Position numbers and translations under genes: made by a program. Below are positions 27,284 through 36,475 of a stretch of 64,000 nt of DNA, piece by piece. Origin of the DNA: Pseudomonas sp. SORT22 (GTDB lineage Bacteria; Pseudomonadota; Gammaproteobacteria; Pseudomonadales; Pseudomonadaceae); contig NZ_CP071007.1 of NCBI RefSeq assembly GCF_018417635.1, positions 1,860,501-1,924,500 of the forward strand, read 5' to 3'. Under the pieces are notes generated by a model. That model did no database searches, was not told where the DNA came from, and saw only the letters and a program-made list of their open reading frames with translations. Position 1 is the first letter of the stretch. Each line of letters starts with the position of its first letter.

Positions 27284-28612
27284 TCAGTTCTTGAAGCTGG
27301 AATGCTTGCGGCCCTGGTCGCACAGGGCAAACACCACCACGAACACCGCCGCCACCACCAGAATCAGCGCCACGCCGTCGGTGGAGTGGGTCGCCGAGTT
27401 GGCCACCAGCGCCAGGCCGCCCAGCGGTGCCAGGCCGCCGGCCACGGCGGTGCCGATCTCGCGCCCGGTGCCAAAGCCCGAAGAGCGGGTCTGGGTCGGG
27501 AACTGGCGGCTGAGGAACGAGCCCTGCGGGGCAAACATCATCGGTGCGAGGATGCCGGTACCGATGGCAATCGCCAGGTAGATCATCATCGGCTCGCCGG
27601 TGTTGAGCAGGCTCAGGAACGGGTAGGCGAACAGCACCGAGAACAGCCCGCCAAGCATCAGCACGGTCTTGCTGCTCCATTTGTCGCACAGCCAGCCGAA
27701 GAACGGCACGGCGATAATCGCCACCAGGCTGGCGATGGTCACCGACAGCGAGGTGACATGGGCTTCGACGCCTTTGTACTGGGTCAGGTAGGCCAGCGAG
27801 AAGGTCTTGAAGATGTAGCTCAGGGCGTTGTAGCCGATGGCCACGAAGAACACCACGGCCAGGCCTTTGAGGTCGTTGCGAAACAGCAGTTTGAGCGGCG
27901 ATACCTGGTCCTTGGCCGGGGTTTTGTCGAGCTCTTTGAAGTCCGGGGTTTCCGGGATGCTTTTACGCACCCACAGGCCGACGCCGACCAGCACGATGCT
28001 GCAGATGAACGGGATGCGCCAGCCGCCGGCGAGCAGGAACTCGTTGCCGTTCATGGTCAGCAGGTAGACGGTCAGCGACGACAGCAGCAGGCCCAGGTTC
28101 AGGCCCAGCGCCGGCCAGGCGCCCTGGCTGCCGCGCTTGCCTTCGCTGGCGTGTTCATAAGAGGTCACCGCCGCGCCAGACAACTCGGCACCGGCACCCA
28201 GGCCCTGGATGATGCGTACCAGCACGAGGATGATCGGCGCCCAGATACCGATCGAGGCGTAGCTGGGGATCAGGCCGATCAGGGTAGTGCACACGCCCAT
28301 CATGCAGAAGGTGATGACCAGTACCTGCTTGCGCCCGAAGCGGTCGCCCAGGTAGCCGAACAGCACGCCGCCGAAGGGGCGGGCGATAAAGCCGATGGCG
28401 AAGGTGGAGAACGCCAGCAGCGACGCCACCGCCGGGTTGCTCGGGTCGAAGAAGATCTTCGAGAAGACGATCGCCGCCATGGTCGCGTACAGGTAGAAGT
28501 CGTACCACTCCAGCATCGAGCCGAAGATGGTCGCGGCGGCGACCTTGCGCAGGCGTTTGCGTTTTTGTTCCGGGGTTTCGCTCGCGGCCGCAGCCGCCTC
28601 ATGTACCGACAT
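27284..28612 (-). CDS. MFS transporter, metabolite:H+ symporter (MHS) family
   Basis: A 442-residue, 12-helix major facilitator of the MHS group (relatives: KgtP, ShiA, ProP): 'FGSMLEWYDFYLYATMAAIV' near the N-terminus, 'RPFGGVLFGYLGDRFGRK' between helices 2 and 3, and 'RIIQGLGAGAELSGA' in helix 4. It lies 46 bases downstream of lhgO in the same direction with AAGGAA before the ATG, so 2-hydroxyglutarate or a related dicarboxylate is the likely substrate (inference from context). No canonical sugar- or drug-transporter signature is seen. Confidence 0.88.
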   Translation of the reverse strand: MSVHEAAAAASETPEQKRKRLRKVAAATIFGSMLEWYDFYLYATMAAIVFSKIFFDPSNPAVASLLAFSTFAIGFIARPFGGVLFGYLGDRFGRKQVLVITFCMMGVCTTLIGLIPSYASIGIWAPIILVLVRIIQGLGAGAELSGAAVTSYEHASEGKRGSQGAWPALGLNLGLLLSSLTVYLLTMNGNEFLLAGGWRIPFICSIVLVGVGLWVRKSIPETPDFKELDKTPAKDQVSPLKLLFRNDLKGLAVVFFVAIGYNALSYIFKTFSLAYLTQYKGVEAHVTSLSVTIASLVAIIAVPFFGWLCDKWSSKTVLMLGGLFSVLFAYPFLSLLNTGEPMMIYLAIAIGTGILAPMMFAPQGSFLSRQFPTQTRSSGFGTGREIGTAVAGGLAPLGGLALVANSATHSTDGVALILVVAAVFVVVFALCDQGRKHSSFKN

Positions 28613-28658
28613 GTGGGGTGTTCCTTTTTTGTCTTTGTAGTTAGGTGTGCAGCAGGAT

Positions 28659-29852
28659 TCAGCGGGCCTTGAAGATCCTTTCGGCGATCATCTGGCCGAT
28701 CGGGATGGCCGAGGTGGCCGCCGGCGAGGGCGCGTTGCAGACGTGCACCATGCGCGGCGTCTCGGCGAACAGGAAGTCGTGCACCAGGGTGCCGTCGCGC
28801 ATCACCGCCTGGGCGCGGATCCCGGCCTCATAGGGCAGCAGGTCTTCGACATTCAGCGACGGGCAGTATTTGCGGCATTGCTCCAGATAGCCGCCTTTGA
28901 ACAGTGAGTTCTTCATCTCGGCGGTGCCGGAACCAAGGTTGTTCCAGATGGTTTTCCAGAACCCCGGAAAACGCGCGTATTCGGCAACGTCACGCCAGTT
29001 CACCGAGAACTTGCGGTAGTTTTCCCGGCCCAGCCCCAGTACCGCGTTCGGCCCGACGGTAACGCTGCCGTCGATCATCCGCGTCAGGTGCACGCCAAGA
29101 AACGGCAGCTCCGGGTCGGGGATCGGGTAGATCAGGTGGTTGACGATGTCGTTCTTGGCCGCAGGCAGGCGGAAGTATTCGCCGCGGAAGGGGATGATCT
29201 GGTGGTCGATCTTGACCCCGGCCATGGTTGCCAGGCGGTCCGATTGCAGGCCGGCACAGGCCACCAGCTGGCGGGCGCTCCAGACCTTGTCGTCGCTGCT
29301 GATGGTGACCTTGTCGGCGGTTTCGACAATAGCGCGCACGGTGGTTTGCAGCTGCACTTCGCCGCCGAATCGCTGGATGACCCGGGCCATGGCTTCGCAG
29401 ACCTGCTGGTAGTCGACAATGCCGGTGGCATCGAGGAACAGGCCGCCGAGGCCGACGATGTTCGGCTCGCGGCGTTGCAGCTCCTTGGCATCCAACTGTT
29501 CGACCTTCAGGCCGTTCTGCTGCGAGCGCTCGTACAGGGCACGCATGCGCTCGACTTCCAGCGGCGTCGAGGCCACCAGCAACTTGCCGCAGACTTCGAA
29601 CTTGATCTGGTGCTCGCTGCAGAACGCTTTGGTGGCCTGGGCGCCGCGCTTGCACAGGTCGGCCTTGAGGCTGCCCGGCGCGTAGTAGATACCTGCGTGA
29701 ATCACGCCGCTGTTATGCCCGGTCTGGTGCTTGGCCAGGCTGCTTTCCTTTTCCAGGATCAGCAAGGAGGCGCCCGGTTGGCGTTCCAGCAGCGCCATGG
29801 CGGTGGCGAGGCCGACGATGCCGCCGCCGATGATGCAGTAGTCGTAGATCAT
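28659..29852 (-). CDS. lhgO: L-2-hydroxyglutarate oxidase/dehydrogenase LhgO
   Basis: A 397-residue FAD enzyme of the DAO family: nucleotide-binding GGGIVG at residues 9-14 ('YDYCIIGGGIVGLATAMALL'), 'KHQTGHNSGVIHAGIYYAPG', and C-terminal 'VHDFLFAETPRMVHVCNAPS', all characteristic of LhgO/YgaF. It oxidises L-2-hydroxyglutarate to 2-oxoglutarate and passes electrons to the membrane quinone pool. AAGGTGA precedes the ATG. The neighbours are a transporter downstream and a FadR-type regulator upstream; an operator candidate lies 48-58 bases before the start. No csiD (glutarate hydroxylase) is adjacent. Confidence 0.95.
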   Translation of the reverse strand: MIYDYCIIGGGIVGLATAMALLERQPGASLLILEKESSLAKHQTGHNSGVIHAGIYYAPGSLKADLCKRGAQATKAFCSEHQIKFEVCGKLLVASTPLEVERMRALYERSQQNGLKVEQLDAKELQRREPNIVGLGGLFLDATGIVDYQQVCEAMARVIQRFGGEVQLQTTVRAIVETADKVTISSDDKVWSARQLVACAGLQSDRLATMAGVKIDHQIIPFRGEYFRLPAAKNDIVNHLIYPIPDPELPFLGVHLTRMIDGSVTVGPNAVLGLGRENYRKFSVNWRDVAEYARFPGFWKTIWNNLGSGTAEMKNSLFKGGYLEQCRKYCPSLNVEDLLPYEAGIRAQAVMRDGTLVHDFLFAETPRMVHVCNAPSPAATSAIPIGQMIAERIFKAR

Positions 29853-29899
29853 GCAGGTGTCACCTTGGCTTGTTCTTATCAGAGAGTCTGCTTATCAGG

Positions 29900-29910
29900 T
29901 TGTCAGACTA
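29900..29910. promoter_or_regulatory. Candidate LhgR operator upstream of lhgO
   Basis: TTGTCAGACTA inside ATCAGGTTGTCAGAC, a 15-base segment repeated exactly upstream of the regulator gene. It is one mismatch away from the perfect palindrome TTGTC-A-GACAA and fits the FadR-subfamily half-site pattern T-N-G-T-N3-A-C-N-A. Confidence 0.65.
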
Positions 29911-29961
29911 AGTAGGTCAAACAAAAGGGCGCCATGCCGCAGCGCCCGTTCTATAGGGTGT

Positions 29962-30672
29962 TCAGTCGATACTCGGCAGGTCCAGTTTCAGGCGTTTGGC
30001 CGAGGCCCGCAGGTGCGCTTCGGCGCAGGCTGCGGCGCCAAGCCGGTCGCCATCGGCGATGGCCTGGTACAGCGCCTGGTGCTCGCGATGGGCATCGGCC
30101 GAACCGCCGACCGAATGCGCCGCCGAGTTTTCCCAGGCGGTGCGACGGGCTGCGGCCAGCTGGCCACGCAGAAAATCATGGAAAGCGACGAAATAATCGT
30201 TCTTGCTGGCCTCGGCGATGGCCCGGTGGAACTCCACGTCGGCAGCGGCGGCCACGGCAAACTCGCTGCGCTTGTCGAGCATCTCCTGCAGGGCCTTGCC
30301 CATGCGCGCCAGGTCAGCGGCGTCGCGGCGCTGGGCGGCTACCGAGGCGGCCTGGGTCTCGATCCACAGGCGCACTTCGAACATCTGCACCAGGTCCGGG
30401 CTGCGGCCTTGCGCAGCAGGGAAGCGGAAGACCGTGCCGGTCGGGGTTTGCGAAATGTACGAACCCAGGCCGCGGCGGGCGATCAGCACCCCGTCCGCCT
30501 TGAGCTGGGCCACTGCCTCGCGTACCACCGAGCGGCTGACGTTCAATTGCTCGGCCAGTTGCTGTTCGGTGGGCAGGCGCGATTCGGCCGCCAGGCGACC
30601 GGAATCGATTTCGGCGCGGATGGCGCCGACAACCCGTTCGACCAGGGTGTCGGGGCGCTGAAGCTCAAGCAT
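29962..30672 (-). CDS. lhgR: FadR/GntR-type regulator LhgR
   Basis: A 236-residue regulator: N-terminal winged helix-turn-helix ('LPTEQQLAEQLNVSRSVVRE' at about 33-52) and an all-helical FCD effector domain with the metal/ligand residues of the FadR group ('MFEVRLWIETQAA', 'FHRAIAEASKN', 'HREHQALYQAI'). Orthologues next to lhgO repress it and release DNA on L-2-hydroxyglutarate, as described for LhgR of P. putida W619. It reads in the same direction as lhgO, 109 bases upstream, and carries its own operator candidate at 30694-30704, implying autoregulation. Confidence 0.88.
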   Translation of the reverse strand: MLELQRPDTLVERVVGAIRAEIDSGRLAAESRLPTEQQLAEQLNVSRSVVREAVAQLKADGVLIARRGLGSYISQTPTGTVFRFPAAQGRSPDLVQMFEVRLWIETQAASVAAQRRDAADLARMGKALQEMLDKRSEFAVAAAADVEFHRAIAEASKNDYFVAFHDFLRGQLAAARRTAWENSAAHSVGGSADAHREHQALYQAIADGDRLGAAACAEAHLRASAKRLKLDLPSID

Positions 30673-30693
30673 GAGGGTGGCTCATTAATCAGG

Positions 30694-30704
30694 TTGTCAG
30701 ACAA
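30694..30704. promoter_or_regulatory. Candidate LhgR operator upstream of lhgR
   Basis: TTGTCAGACAA, a perfect 11-base palindrome 22 bases before the lhgR start, within ATCAGGTTGTCAGAC shared with the lhgO site. It matches the FadR-family consensus. Confidence 0.7.
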
Positions 30705-30746
30705 TGCCTTTTGCAGCGGTTCCTTGTCAAGAAACCGCGTGGGCGA

Positions 30747-31100
30747 TTACAGCTCGCTGACGTAGGTACCGGTGCCCTTGAGGATGTTCTGCAGGGTTTC
30801 TTCGACTTCGGCGAGGTCGGTGCCGTCGGCGGTAAGCAGGATTTCCAGAAAGTCGTCGCCATTGAGCGCATCGGTATCGCCCGCTGCCACTTCGATCATC
30901 AAGCGTTTGGCACTGAAGGTCACTTTGAGGCCGTCGAGGGTGCTTGGCTCGTCATCCAGGGTGATGTCCACCGTGTCTTCGTCCGGATAGCGCGTCATGA
31001 GGAACATCTGGCCCTTGTCGCTGTGGCAGCACAGGGTGGCCATGTTGTCTTCTTCATCATCGCAGGGGGTGGCGAAGAGCAGGGCGGTCTTGAATTGCAT
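30747..31100 (-). CDS. Hypothetical acidic protein, 117 residues
   Basis: The product begins MQFKTALLFATPCDDEEDNM and has alternating beta-strand and helix-like stretches ('VDITLDDEPSTLDGLKVTFS', 'AKRLMIEVAAGD') and a net negative charge. It contains three cysteines in the first third (CDDEEDN...LCCH). I chose the ATG at 31100; a TTG at 31115 would add five residues, and neither has a strong Shine-Dalgarno. It reads in the same direction as lhgR, 74 bases upstream of it, but the operator between them suggests separate control. I do not recognise a named family or function. Confidence 0.75.
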   Translation of the reverse strand: MQFKTALLFATPCDDEEDNMATLCCHSDKGQMFLMTRYPDEDTVDITLDDEPSTLDGLKVTFSAKRLMIEVAAGDTDALNGDDFLEILLTADGTDLAEVEETLQNILKGTGTYVSEL

Positions 31101-31447
31101 GAGCGGCTCGATCAATAAGTTGAAACACGATTCTGCCAGTGTTCGGCCTGTGGATAAACGTACGGTTGCACCTCAATGACCGAATATGTCGCAGCACCGC
31201 AAGCAGGGGCGGGCGGGCACTCGTTAAGCTGCGCTGTCGATGGACACCCGTAAAGACACAGCCGCGCTGGCAGTCGTTTTTGCAGATGCCCATCCGTGGA
31301 GCGGGAAGATGTGACTTGCGGGTCACCTTGAGCGCCTGTTTCTATGGTTTTACCGTCCTCCTGCTACGGGTTGGCTATCGTTGATCCGTAAACGGCGGAC
31401 GCGCGCGACGCTTCACTCAATAATAAAGCCCAAGCGGAGTACCACAG
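31101..31447. other. Intergenic region between the 117-residue protein gene and gdhB
   Basis: 347 bases between divergent genes. I see no convincing ORF, tRNA or hairpin terminator. It must hold the gdhB promoter. GGAG about 12 bases before the gdhB ATG is the only clear signal. Confidence 0.5.
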
Positions 31448-34400
31448 ATGGCGTTTTTCACCGCAGCCAGCAAAGCCGACTTCCAGCATCAACTGCAAGC
31501 GGCCCTGGCGCAGCACATCAGCGAACAGGCACTGCCACAAGTGGCGCTGTTCGCCGAGCAGTTCTTCGGCATCATCTCTCTGGACGAACTCACCCAGCGC
31601 CGTATGTCGGACCTGGCCGGTTGCACCCTCTCTGCGTGGCGCATCATCGAGCGTTTCGATCACTCCCAGCCTCAGGTTCGCGTCTACAACCCCGATTACG
31701 AGCGTCATGGCTGGCAGTCGACCCACACCGCGGTCGAAGTCCTGCACCATGACCTGCCATTTCTGGTCGACTCGGTGCGCACCGAGCTCAACCGCCGCGG
31801 CTACAGCATCCATACCCTGCAGACCACCGTACTGAGCGTGCGTCGCGGGCCGAAAGGCGAGCTGCTGGAAATCCTGCCCAAGGGCACCCAGGGCGAAGGC
31901 GTGCTGCAAGAATCGCTGATGTACCTGGAAATCGACCGCTGCGCCAACACCGCCGAACTCAACCTGCTGACCCGCGAGCTTGAGCAGGTGCTGGCTGAAG
32001 TGCGTGTCGCCGTCGCCGATTTCGAGCCGATGAAAGCCAAGCTGCGCGAGGTCGTGGCGCTGGTTGAACAAACCGCCTACGCCCCGGCACAAAATGAAAA
32101 GGCCGAGGTCAAGGCGTTCCTCGAGTGGCTGCTGGGCAACCACTTCACCTTCCTCGGCTACGAAGAGTTCGTTGTCCATGGCGACGCCCAGGGCGGCCAG
32201 CTGCAATACGACGAGCAGTCGTTCCTCGGCCTGACCCGCATGCTGCGCGTCGGTCTCACCGCCGAAGACCTGCGCATCGAAGACTACGCCGTCAATTACC
32301 TGCAAGAGCCGCTGCTGCTGTCCTTCGCCAAGGCCGCGCACCCAAGCCGCGTGCACCGTCCGGCCTACCCGGACTACGTGTCGATCCGCCAGCTGGACGC
32401 CGACGGCAAGGTCATCAAGGAATGCCGCTTCATGGGCCTGTACACCTCCTCGGTGTATGGCGAGAGCGTGCGCGCGATCCCCTACATCCGTGGCAAGGTC
32501 GCCGAAGTCGAGCGCCGCTCGCACTTCGACCCCAAGGCCCACCTGGGCAAGGAGCTGGCGCAGGTCCTGGAAGTGCTGCCGCGCGACGACCTGTTCCAGA
32601 CCCCGGTCGACGAGCTGTTCAGCACCGTCATGTCGATCGTGCAGATCCAGGAGCGCAACAAGATCCGCGTGTTCCTGCGCAAGGACCCGTACGGCCGCTT
32701 CTGCTACTGCCTGGCCTACGTGCCGCGTGATATCTACTCCACCGAAGTGCGGCAGAAGATCCAGCAGGTGCTGATGGAGCGCCTCAAGGCCAGCGACTGC
32801 GAGTTCTGGACCTTCTTCTCCGAGTCGGTACTGGCCCGCGTGCAGCTGATTCTGCGCGTCGACCCGAAAAACCGCATCGACATCGACCCGCAGCAACTGG
32901 AAAACGAAGTGATCCAGGCCTGCCGTTCGTGGCAGGACGACTACGCCAGCCTGACCGTCGAAAGCTTCGGCGAAGCCCAGGGCACCAACGTCCTGGCCGA
33001 TTTCCCGAAAGGCTTCCCGGCCGGTTACCGCGAGCGTTTCGCCGCCCATTCGGCGGTGGTCGACATGCAGCACCTGCTGACCCTGTCCGAGCGCAAGCCG
33101 CTGGTCATGAGCTTCTACCAGCCGCTGACCCAGGCCGGCAAACAGCAGCTGCACTGCAAGCTGTACCACGCCGATACACCGCTGGCGCTTTCAGATGTGC
33201 TGCCGATCCTGGAAAACCTCGGCCTGCGCGTGCTCGGCGAGTTCCCCTACCGCCTGCGCCACGCCAATGGCCGCGAGTACTGGATTCATGACTTTGCCTT
33301 CACCGCCGCCGAAGGCCTGAACCTCGACATCCAGCAGCTCAACGACACCCTGCAGGATGCATTCGTGCACATCGTCAATGGCGATGCCGAGAACGACGCC
33401 TTCAACCGCCTGGTGCTGACCGCCGGCCTGCCATGGCGCGACGTGGCGCTGCTGCGTGCCTACGCCCGCTACCTCAAGCAGATCCGCCTGGGCTTCGACC
33501 TCGGTTACATCGCCAGCACCCTGAACAACCACACCGACATCGCCCGCGAGCTGACCCGGTTGTTCAAGACCCGCTTCTACCTGGCGCGCAAGCTCACCAG
33601 CGAAGACCTCGACGACAAGCAGCAGCGTCTGGAACAGGCGATCCTCACCGCCCTGGACGACGTTCAGGTGCTCAACGAAGACCGCATCCTGCGTCGCTAC
33701 CTGGACCTGATCAAGGCCACCCTGCGCACCAACTTCTACCAGACCGATGCCCAGGGCCATAACAAGTCGTACTTCAGCTTCAAGTTCAACCCCAAGCTGA
33801 TCCCCGAGCTGCCCAAACCGGTGCCGAAGTTCGAGATCTTCGTCTACTCGCCACGGGTCGAGGGTGTGCACCTGCGCTTTGGCAACGTCGCCCGCGGCGG
33901 CCTGCGCTGGTCGGACCGTGAAGAAGACTTCCGCACCGAAGTGCTGGGCCTGGTAAAAGCCCAGCAGGTGAAGAACTCGGTGATCGTGCCGGTCGGCGCC
34001 AAGGGCGGTTTCCTGCCGCGTCGCCTGCCGCTGGGCGGCAGCCGCGACGATATCCAGGCCGAAGGCATCGCCTGCTACCGGATCTTCATTTCCGGCCTGC
34101 TGGACATCACCGACAACCTCAAGGACGGCGCCCTGGTGCCGCCGGCCAACGTCGTCCGGCATGACGACGATGACCCGTACCTGGTGGTGGCTGCCGACAA
34201 AGGCACCGCGACCTTCTCCGATATCGCCAACGGCATTGCCATCGACTACGGCTTCTGGCTCGGCGATGCGTTCGCCTCCGGTGGCTCGGCCGGTTACGAC
34301 CACAAGAAAATGGGCATTACCGCCCGTGGCGCCTGGGTTGGCGTGCAGCGTCACTTCCGCGAGCGCGGCATCAACGTCCAGGAAGACCCGATCACCGTGG

Positions 34401-36313
34401 TCGGCGTCGGCGACATGGCCGGTGACGTGTTCGGCAACGGCCTGCTGATGTCCGACAAGCTGCAACTGGTGGCGGCGTTCAACCACCTGCACATCTTCAT
34501 CGACCCGAACCCGGAGCCGGCCAGCAGCTTCGCCGAGCGCCAGCGCCTGTTCGACCTGCCGCGTTCGGCCTGGAGCGACTACGACACCAGCATCATGTCC
34601 GAAGGCGGCGGGATCTTCCCGCGCAGTGCGAAAAGCATCGCGATCACCGCGCAGATGAAAGAGCGCTTCGCCATCGAAGCCGACAAGCTGACCCCGACCG
34701 AGCTGCTCAACGCACTGCTCAAGGCGCCGGTCGACCTGCTGTGGAACGGCGGTATCGGCACCTACGTCAAGTCCAGTGAGGAAAGCCACGCTGACGTCGG
34801 CGACAAGGCCAACGACGCCCTGCGCGTGGACGGCAACGAGCTGCGCTGCAAGGTGGTGGGCGAGGGCGGCAACCTCGGCATGACCCAGCTGGGCCGGGTC
34901 GAGTTCGGCTTGAACGGCGGCGCCACCAACACCGACTTCATCGACAACGCCGGTGGCGTGGACTGCTCCGACCACGAGGTCAACATCAAGATCCTGCTCA
35001 ACGAAGTGGTGCAGGCTGGCGACATGACCGAGAAGCAGCGCAACCAGCTGCTGGGCAGCATGACCGACGAAGTGGCCGGCCTGGTGCTGGGCAACAACTA
35101 CAAGCAGACCCAGGCGTTGTCGCTGGCTGCGCGTCGGGCCAAGGAGCGCATCGCTGAATACAAGCGCCTGATGGCCGACCTTGAAGGCCGTGGCAAGCTG
35201 GACCGCGCCATCGAGTTCCTGCCGACCGAAGAGCAACTGGCCGAGCGCCTGGCCGCCGGCCAGGGCCTGACCCGTGCCGAGCTGTCGGTGCTGATCTCGT
35301 ACAGCAAGATCGACCTCAAGGAGCAGCTGCTCAAGTCGCTGGTGCCGGACGATGACTACCTGACCCGCGACATGGAAACCGCGTTCCCGCCGTCGCTGGT
35401 GAGCAAGTTCGCCGAGGCCATGCGCCGCCATCGCCTGAAACGCGAGATCGTCAGCACCCAGATCGCCAACGATCTGGTCAACAACATGGGCATCACCTTC
35501 GTTCAGCGCCTGAAAGAGTCCACCGGCATGAGCCCGGCGAACGTCGCTGGCGCCTACGTGATCGTGCGCGACATCTTCCACCTGCCGCACTGGTTCCGTC
35601 AGATCGAGGCGCTGGACTACCAGGTCCCGGCTGAAATCCAGTTGACCCTGATGGACGAGCTGATGCGTCTGGGCCGCCGTGCGACCCGCTGGTTCCTGCG
35701 CAGCCGTCGCAACGAGCAGGATGCCGGGCGTGACGTGGCGCACTTCGGGCCGAAGATCGCTGCTTTGGGGCTCAAGCTTGACGAACTGCTGGAAGGGCCG
35801 ACCCGCGAGCGCTGGATGACCCGTTACCAGGGCTTTGTCGAAGCCGGCGTGCCGGAGCTGCTGGCACGCATGGTGGCCGGTACTACGCACCTGTACACCC
35901 TGTTGCCGATCATCGAGGCTTCCGACGTCACCGGCCAGGACCCGGCCGAAGTGGCCAAGGCCTTCTTCGCCGTTGGCAGCGCCCTGGACCTGACCTGGTA
36001 CCTGCAGGAAATCAGCAACCTGCCGGTGGAAAACAACTGGCAGGCCCTGGCCCGTGAAGCCTTCCGCGATGATATCGACCTGCAGCAACGGGCGATCACC
36101 ATCTCGGTGCTGCAGATGATCGACGCACCCGAGGACATGGACGCCCGCGTGGCCCTGTGGCTGGATCAGCACCGGGTCATGGTCGAGCGCTGGCGCGCCA
36201 TGCTCGACGAGCTGCGTGCCGCTACCGGCACCGACTACGCCATGTACGCGGTGGCCAACCGCGAACTGGTGGACCTGGCCCTGAGTGGCCAGGCAACGGT
36301 GATGCCGTCCTGA
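31448..36313 (+). CDS. gdhB: NAD-specific glutamate dehydrogenase, large (about 180 kDa) type
   Basis: A 1,621-residue protein of the L-GDH class (NAD-GDH, bacterial GDH-4), the same size as its P. aeruginosa counterpart. It oxidatively deaminates glutamate to 2-oxoglutarate and ammonium. The catalytic and Rossmann part is central: 'FGNVARGGLRWSDREEDFRT', 'VPVGAKGGFLPRR', 'DKGTATFSDIAN', 'VVGVGDMAGDVFGNGLL', 'GGIGTYVKSSEE' and 'GEGGNLGMTQLGR'. Long N- and C-terminal regions hold ACT-like regulatory segments. It stands alone with a strong terminator behind it. Nearby lhgO also yields 2-oxoglutarate, linking the two loci metabolically. Confidence 0.96.
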   Translation: MAFFTAASKADFQHQLQAALAQHISEQALPQVALFAEQFFGIISLDELTQRRMSDLAGCTLSAWRIIERFDHSQPQVRVYNPDYERHGWQSTHTAVEVLHHDLPFLVDSVRTELNRRGYSIHTLQTTVLSVRRGPKGELLEILPKGTQGEGVLQESLMYLEIDRCANTAELNLLTRELEQVLAEVRVAVADFEPMKAKLREVVALVEQTAYAPAQNEKAEVKAFLEWLLGNHFTFLGYEEFVVHGDAQGGQLQYDEQSFLGLTRMLRVGLTAEDLRIEDYAVNYLQEPLLLSFAKAAHPSRVHRPAYPDYVSIRQLDADGKVIKECRFMGLYTSSVYGESVRAIPYIRGKVAEVERRSHFDPKAHLGKELAQVLEVLPRDDLFQTPVDELFSTVMSIVQIQERNKIRVFLRKDPYGRFCYCLAYVPRDIYSTEVRQKIQQVLMERLKASDCEFWTFFSESVLARVQLILRVDPKNRIDIDPQQLENEVIQACRSWQDDYASLTVESFGEAQGTNVLADFPKGFPAGYRERFAAHSAVVDMQHLLTLSERKPLVMSFYQPLTQAGKQQLHCKLYHADTPLALSDVLPILENLGLRVLGEFPYRLRHANGREYWIHDFAFTAAEGLNLDIQQLNDTLQDAFVHIVNGDAENDAFNRLVLTAGLPWRDVALLRAYARYLKQIRLGFDLGYIASTLNNHTDIARELTRLFKTRFYLARKLTSEDLDDKQQRLEQAILTALDDVQVLNEDRILRRYLDLIKATLRTNFYQTDAQGHNKSYFSFKFNPKLIPELPKPVPKFEIFVYSPRVEGVHLRFGNVARGGLRWSDREEDFRTEVLGLVKAQQVKNSVIVPVGAKGGFLPRRLPLGGSRDDIQAEGIACYRIFISGLLDITDNLKDGALVPPANVVRHDDDDPYLVVAADKGTATFSDIANGIAIDYGFWLGDAFASGGSAGYDHKKMGITARGAWVGVQRHFRERGINVQEDPITVVGVGDMAGDVFGNGLLMSDKLQLVAAFNHLHIFIDPNPEPASSFAERQRLFDLPRSAWSDYDTSIMSEGGGIFPRSAKSIAITAQMKERFAIEADKLTPTELLNALLKAPVDLLWNGGIGTYVKSSEESHADVGDKANDALRVDGNELRCKVVGEGGNLGMTQLGRVEFGLNGGATNTDFIDNAGGVDCSDHEVNIKILLNEVVQAGDMTEKQRNQLLGSMTDEVAGLVLGNNYKQTQALSLAARRAKERIAEYKRLMADLEGRGKLDRAIEFLPTEEQLAERLAAGQGLTRAELSVLISYSKIDLKEQLLKSLVPDDDYLTRDMETAFPPSLVSKFAEAMRRHRLKREIVSTQIANDLVNNMGITFVQRLKESTGMSPANVAGAYVIVRDIFHLPHWFRQIEALDYQVPAEIQLTLMDELMRLGRRATRWFLRSRRNEQDAGRDVAHFGPKIAALGLKLDELLEGPTRERWMTRYQGFVEAGVPELLARMVAGTTHLYTLLPIIEASDVTGQDPAEVAKAFFAVGSALDLTWYLQEISNLPVENNWQALAREAFRDDIDLQQRAITISVLQMIDAPEDMDARVALWLDQHRVMVERWRAMLDELRAATGTDYAMYAVANRELVDLALSGQATVMPS

Positions 36314-36330
36314 GCGTGAGCTGAAATGAA

Positions 36331-36360
36331 AAAGCCCCGGCATTTGCCGGGGTTTTTTTT
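36331..36360 (+). terminator. Rho-independent terminator of gdhB
   Basis: CCCCGGC-ATTT-GCCGGGG followed by eight T residues, 21 bases after the gdhB stop. Confidence 0.95.
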
Positions 36361-36369
36361 GTGCCTGTC

Positions 36370-36469
36370 CCGGCCTCATCGCGGGTCAAGTCGGGTCGCC
36401 GCACCGCCGCTCCCACAGGGTGGATCGTGCTGTACCTGTGGGAGCGGGCTTGACCCGCGATGAGGCCGG
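36370..36469. repeat. REP pair (inverted) between gdhB and ppsR
   Basis: The ends CCGGCCTCATCGCGGGTCAAG and its exact complement CTTGACCCGCGATGAGGCCGG face each other around ACAGGGTGGATCGTGCTGTACCTGT. It lies between converging gene ends. Confidence 0.92.
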
Positions 36470-36475
36470 TGAATT

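Noticed and set aside
33191..36379. Very long open frame (over 1,000 codons) antisense to gdhB
   Set aside because: It mirrors the codon phase of a clearly real GC-rich gene, its composition is His/Val/Gln-heavy without any family motif, and it runs through the gdhB terminator and the REP.
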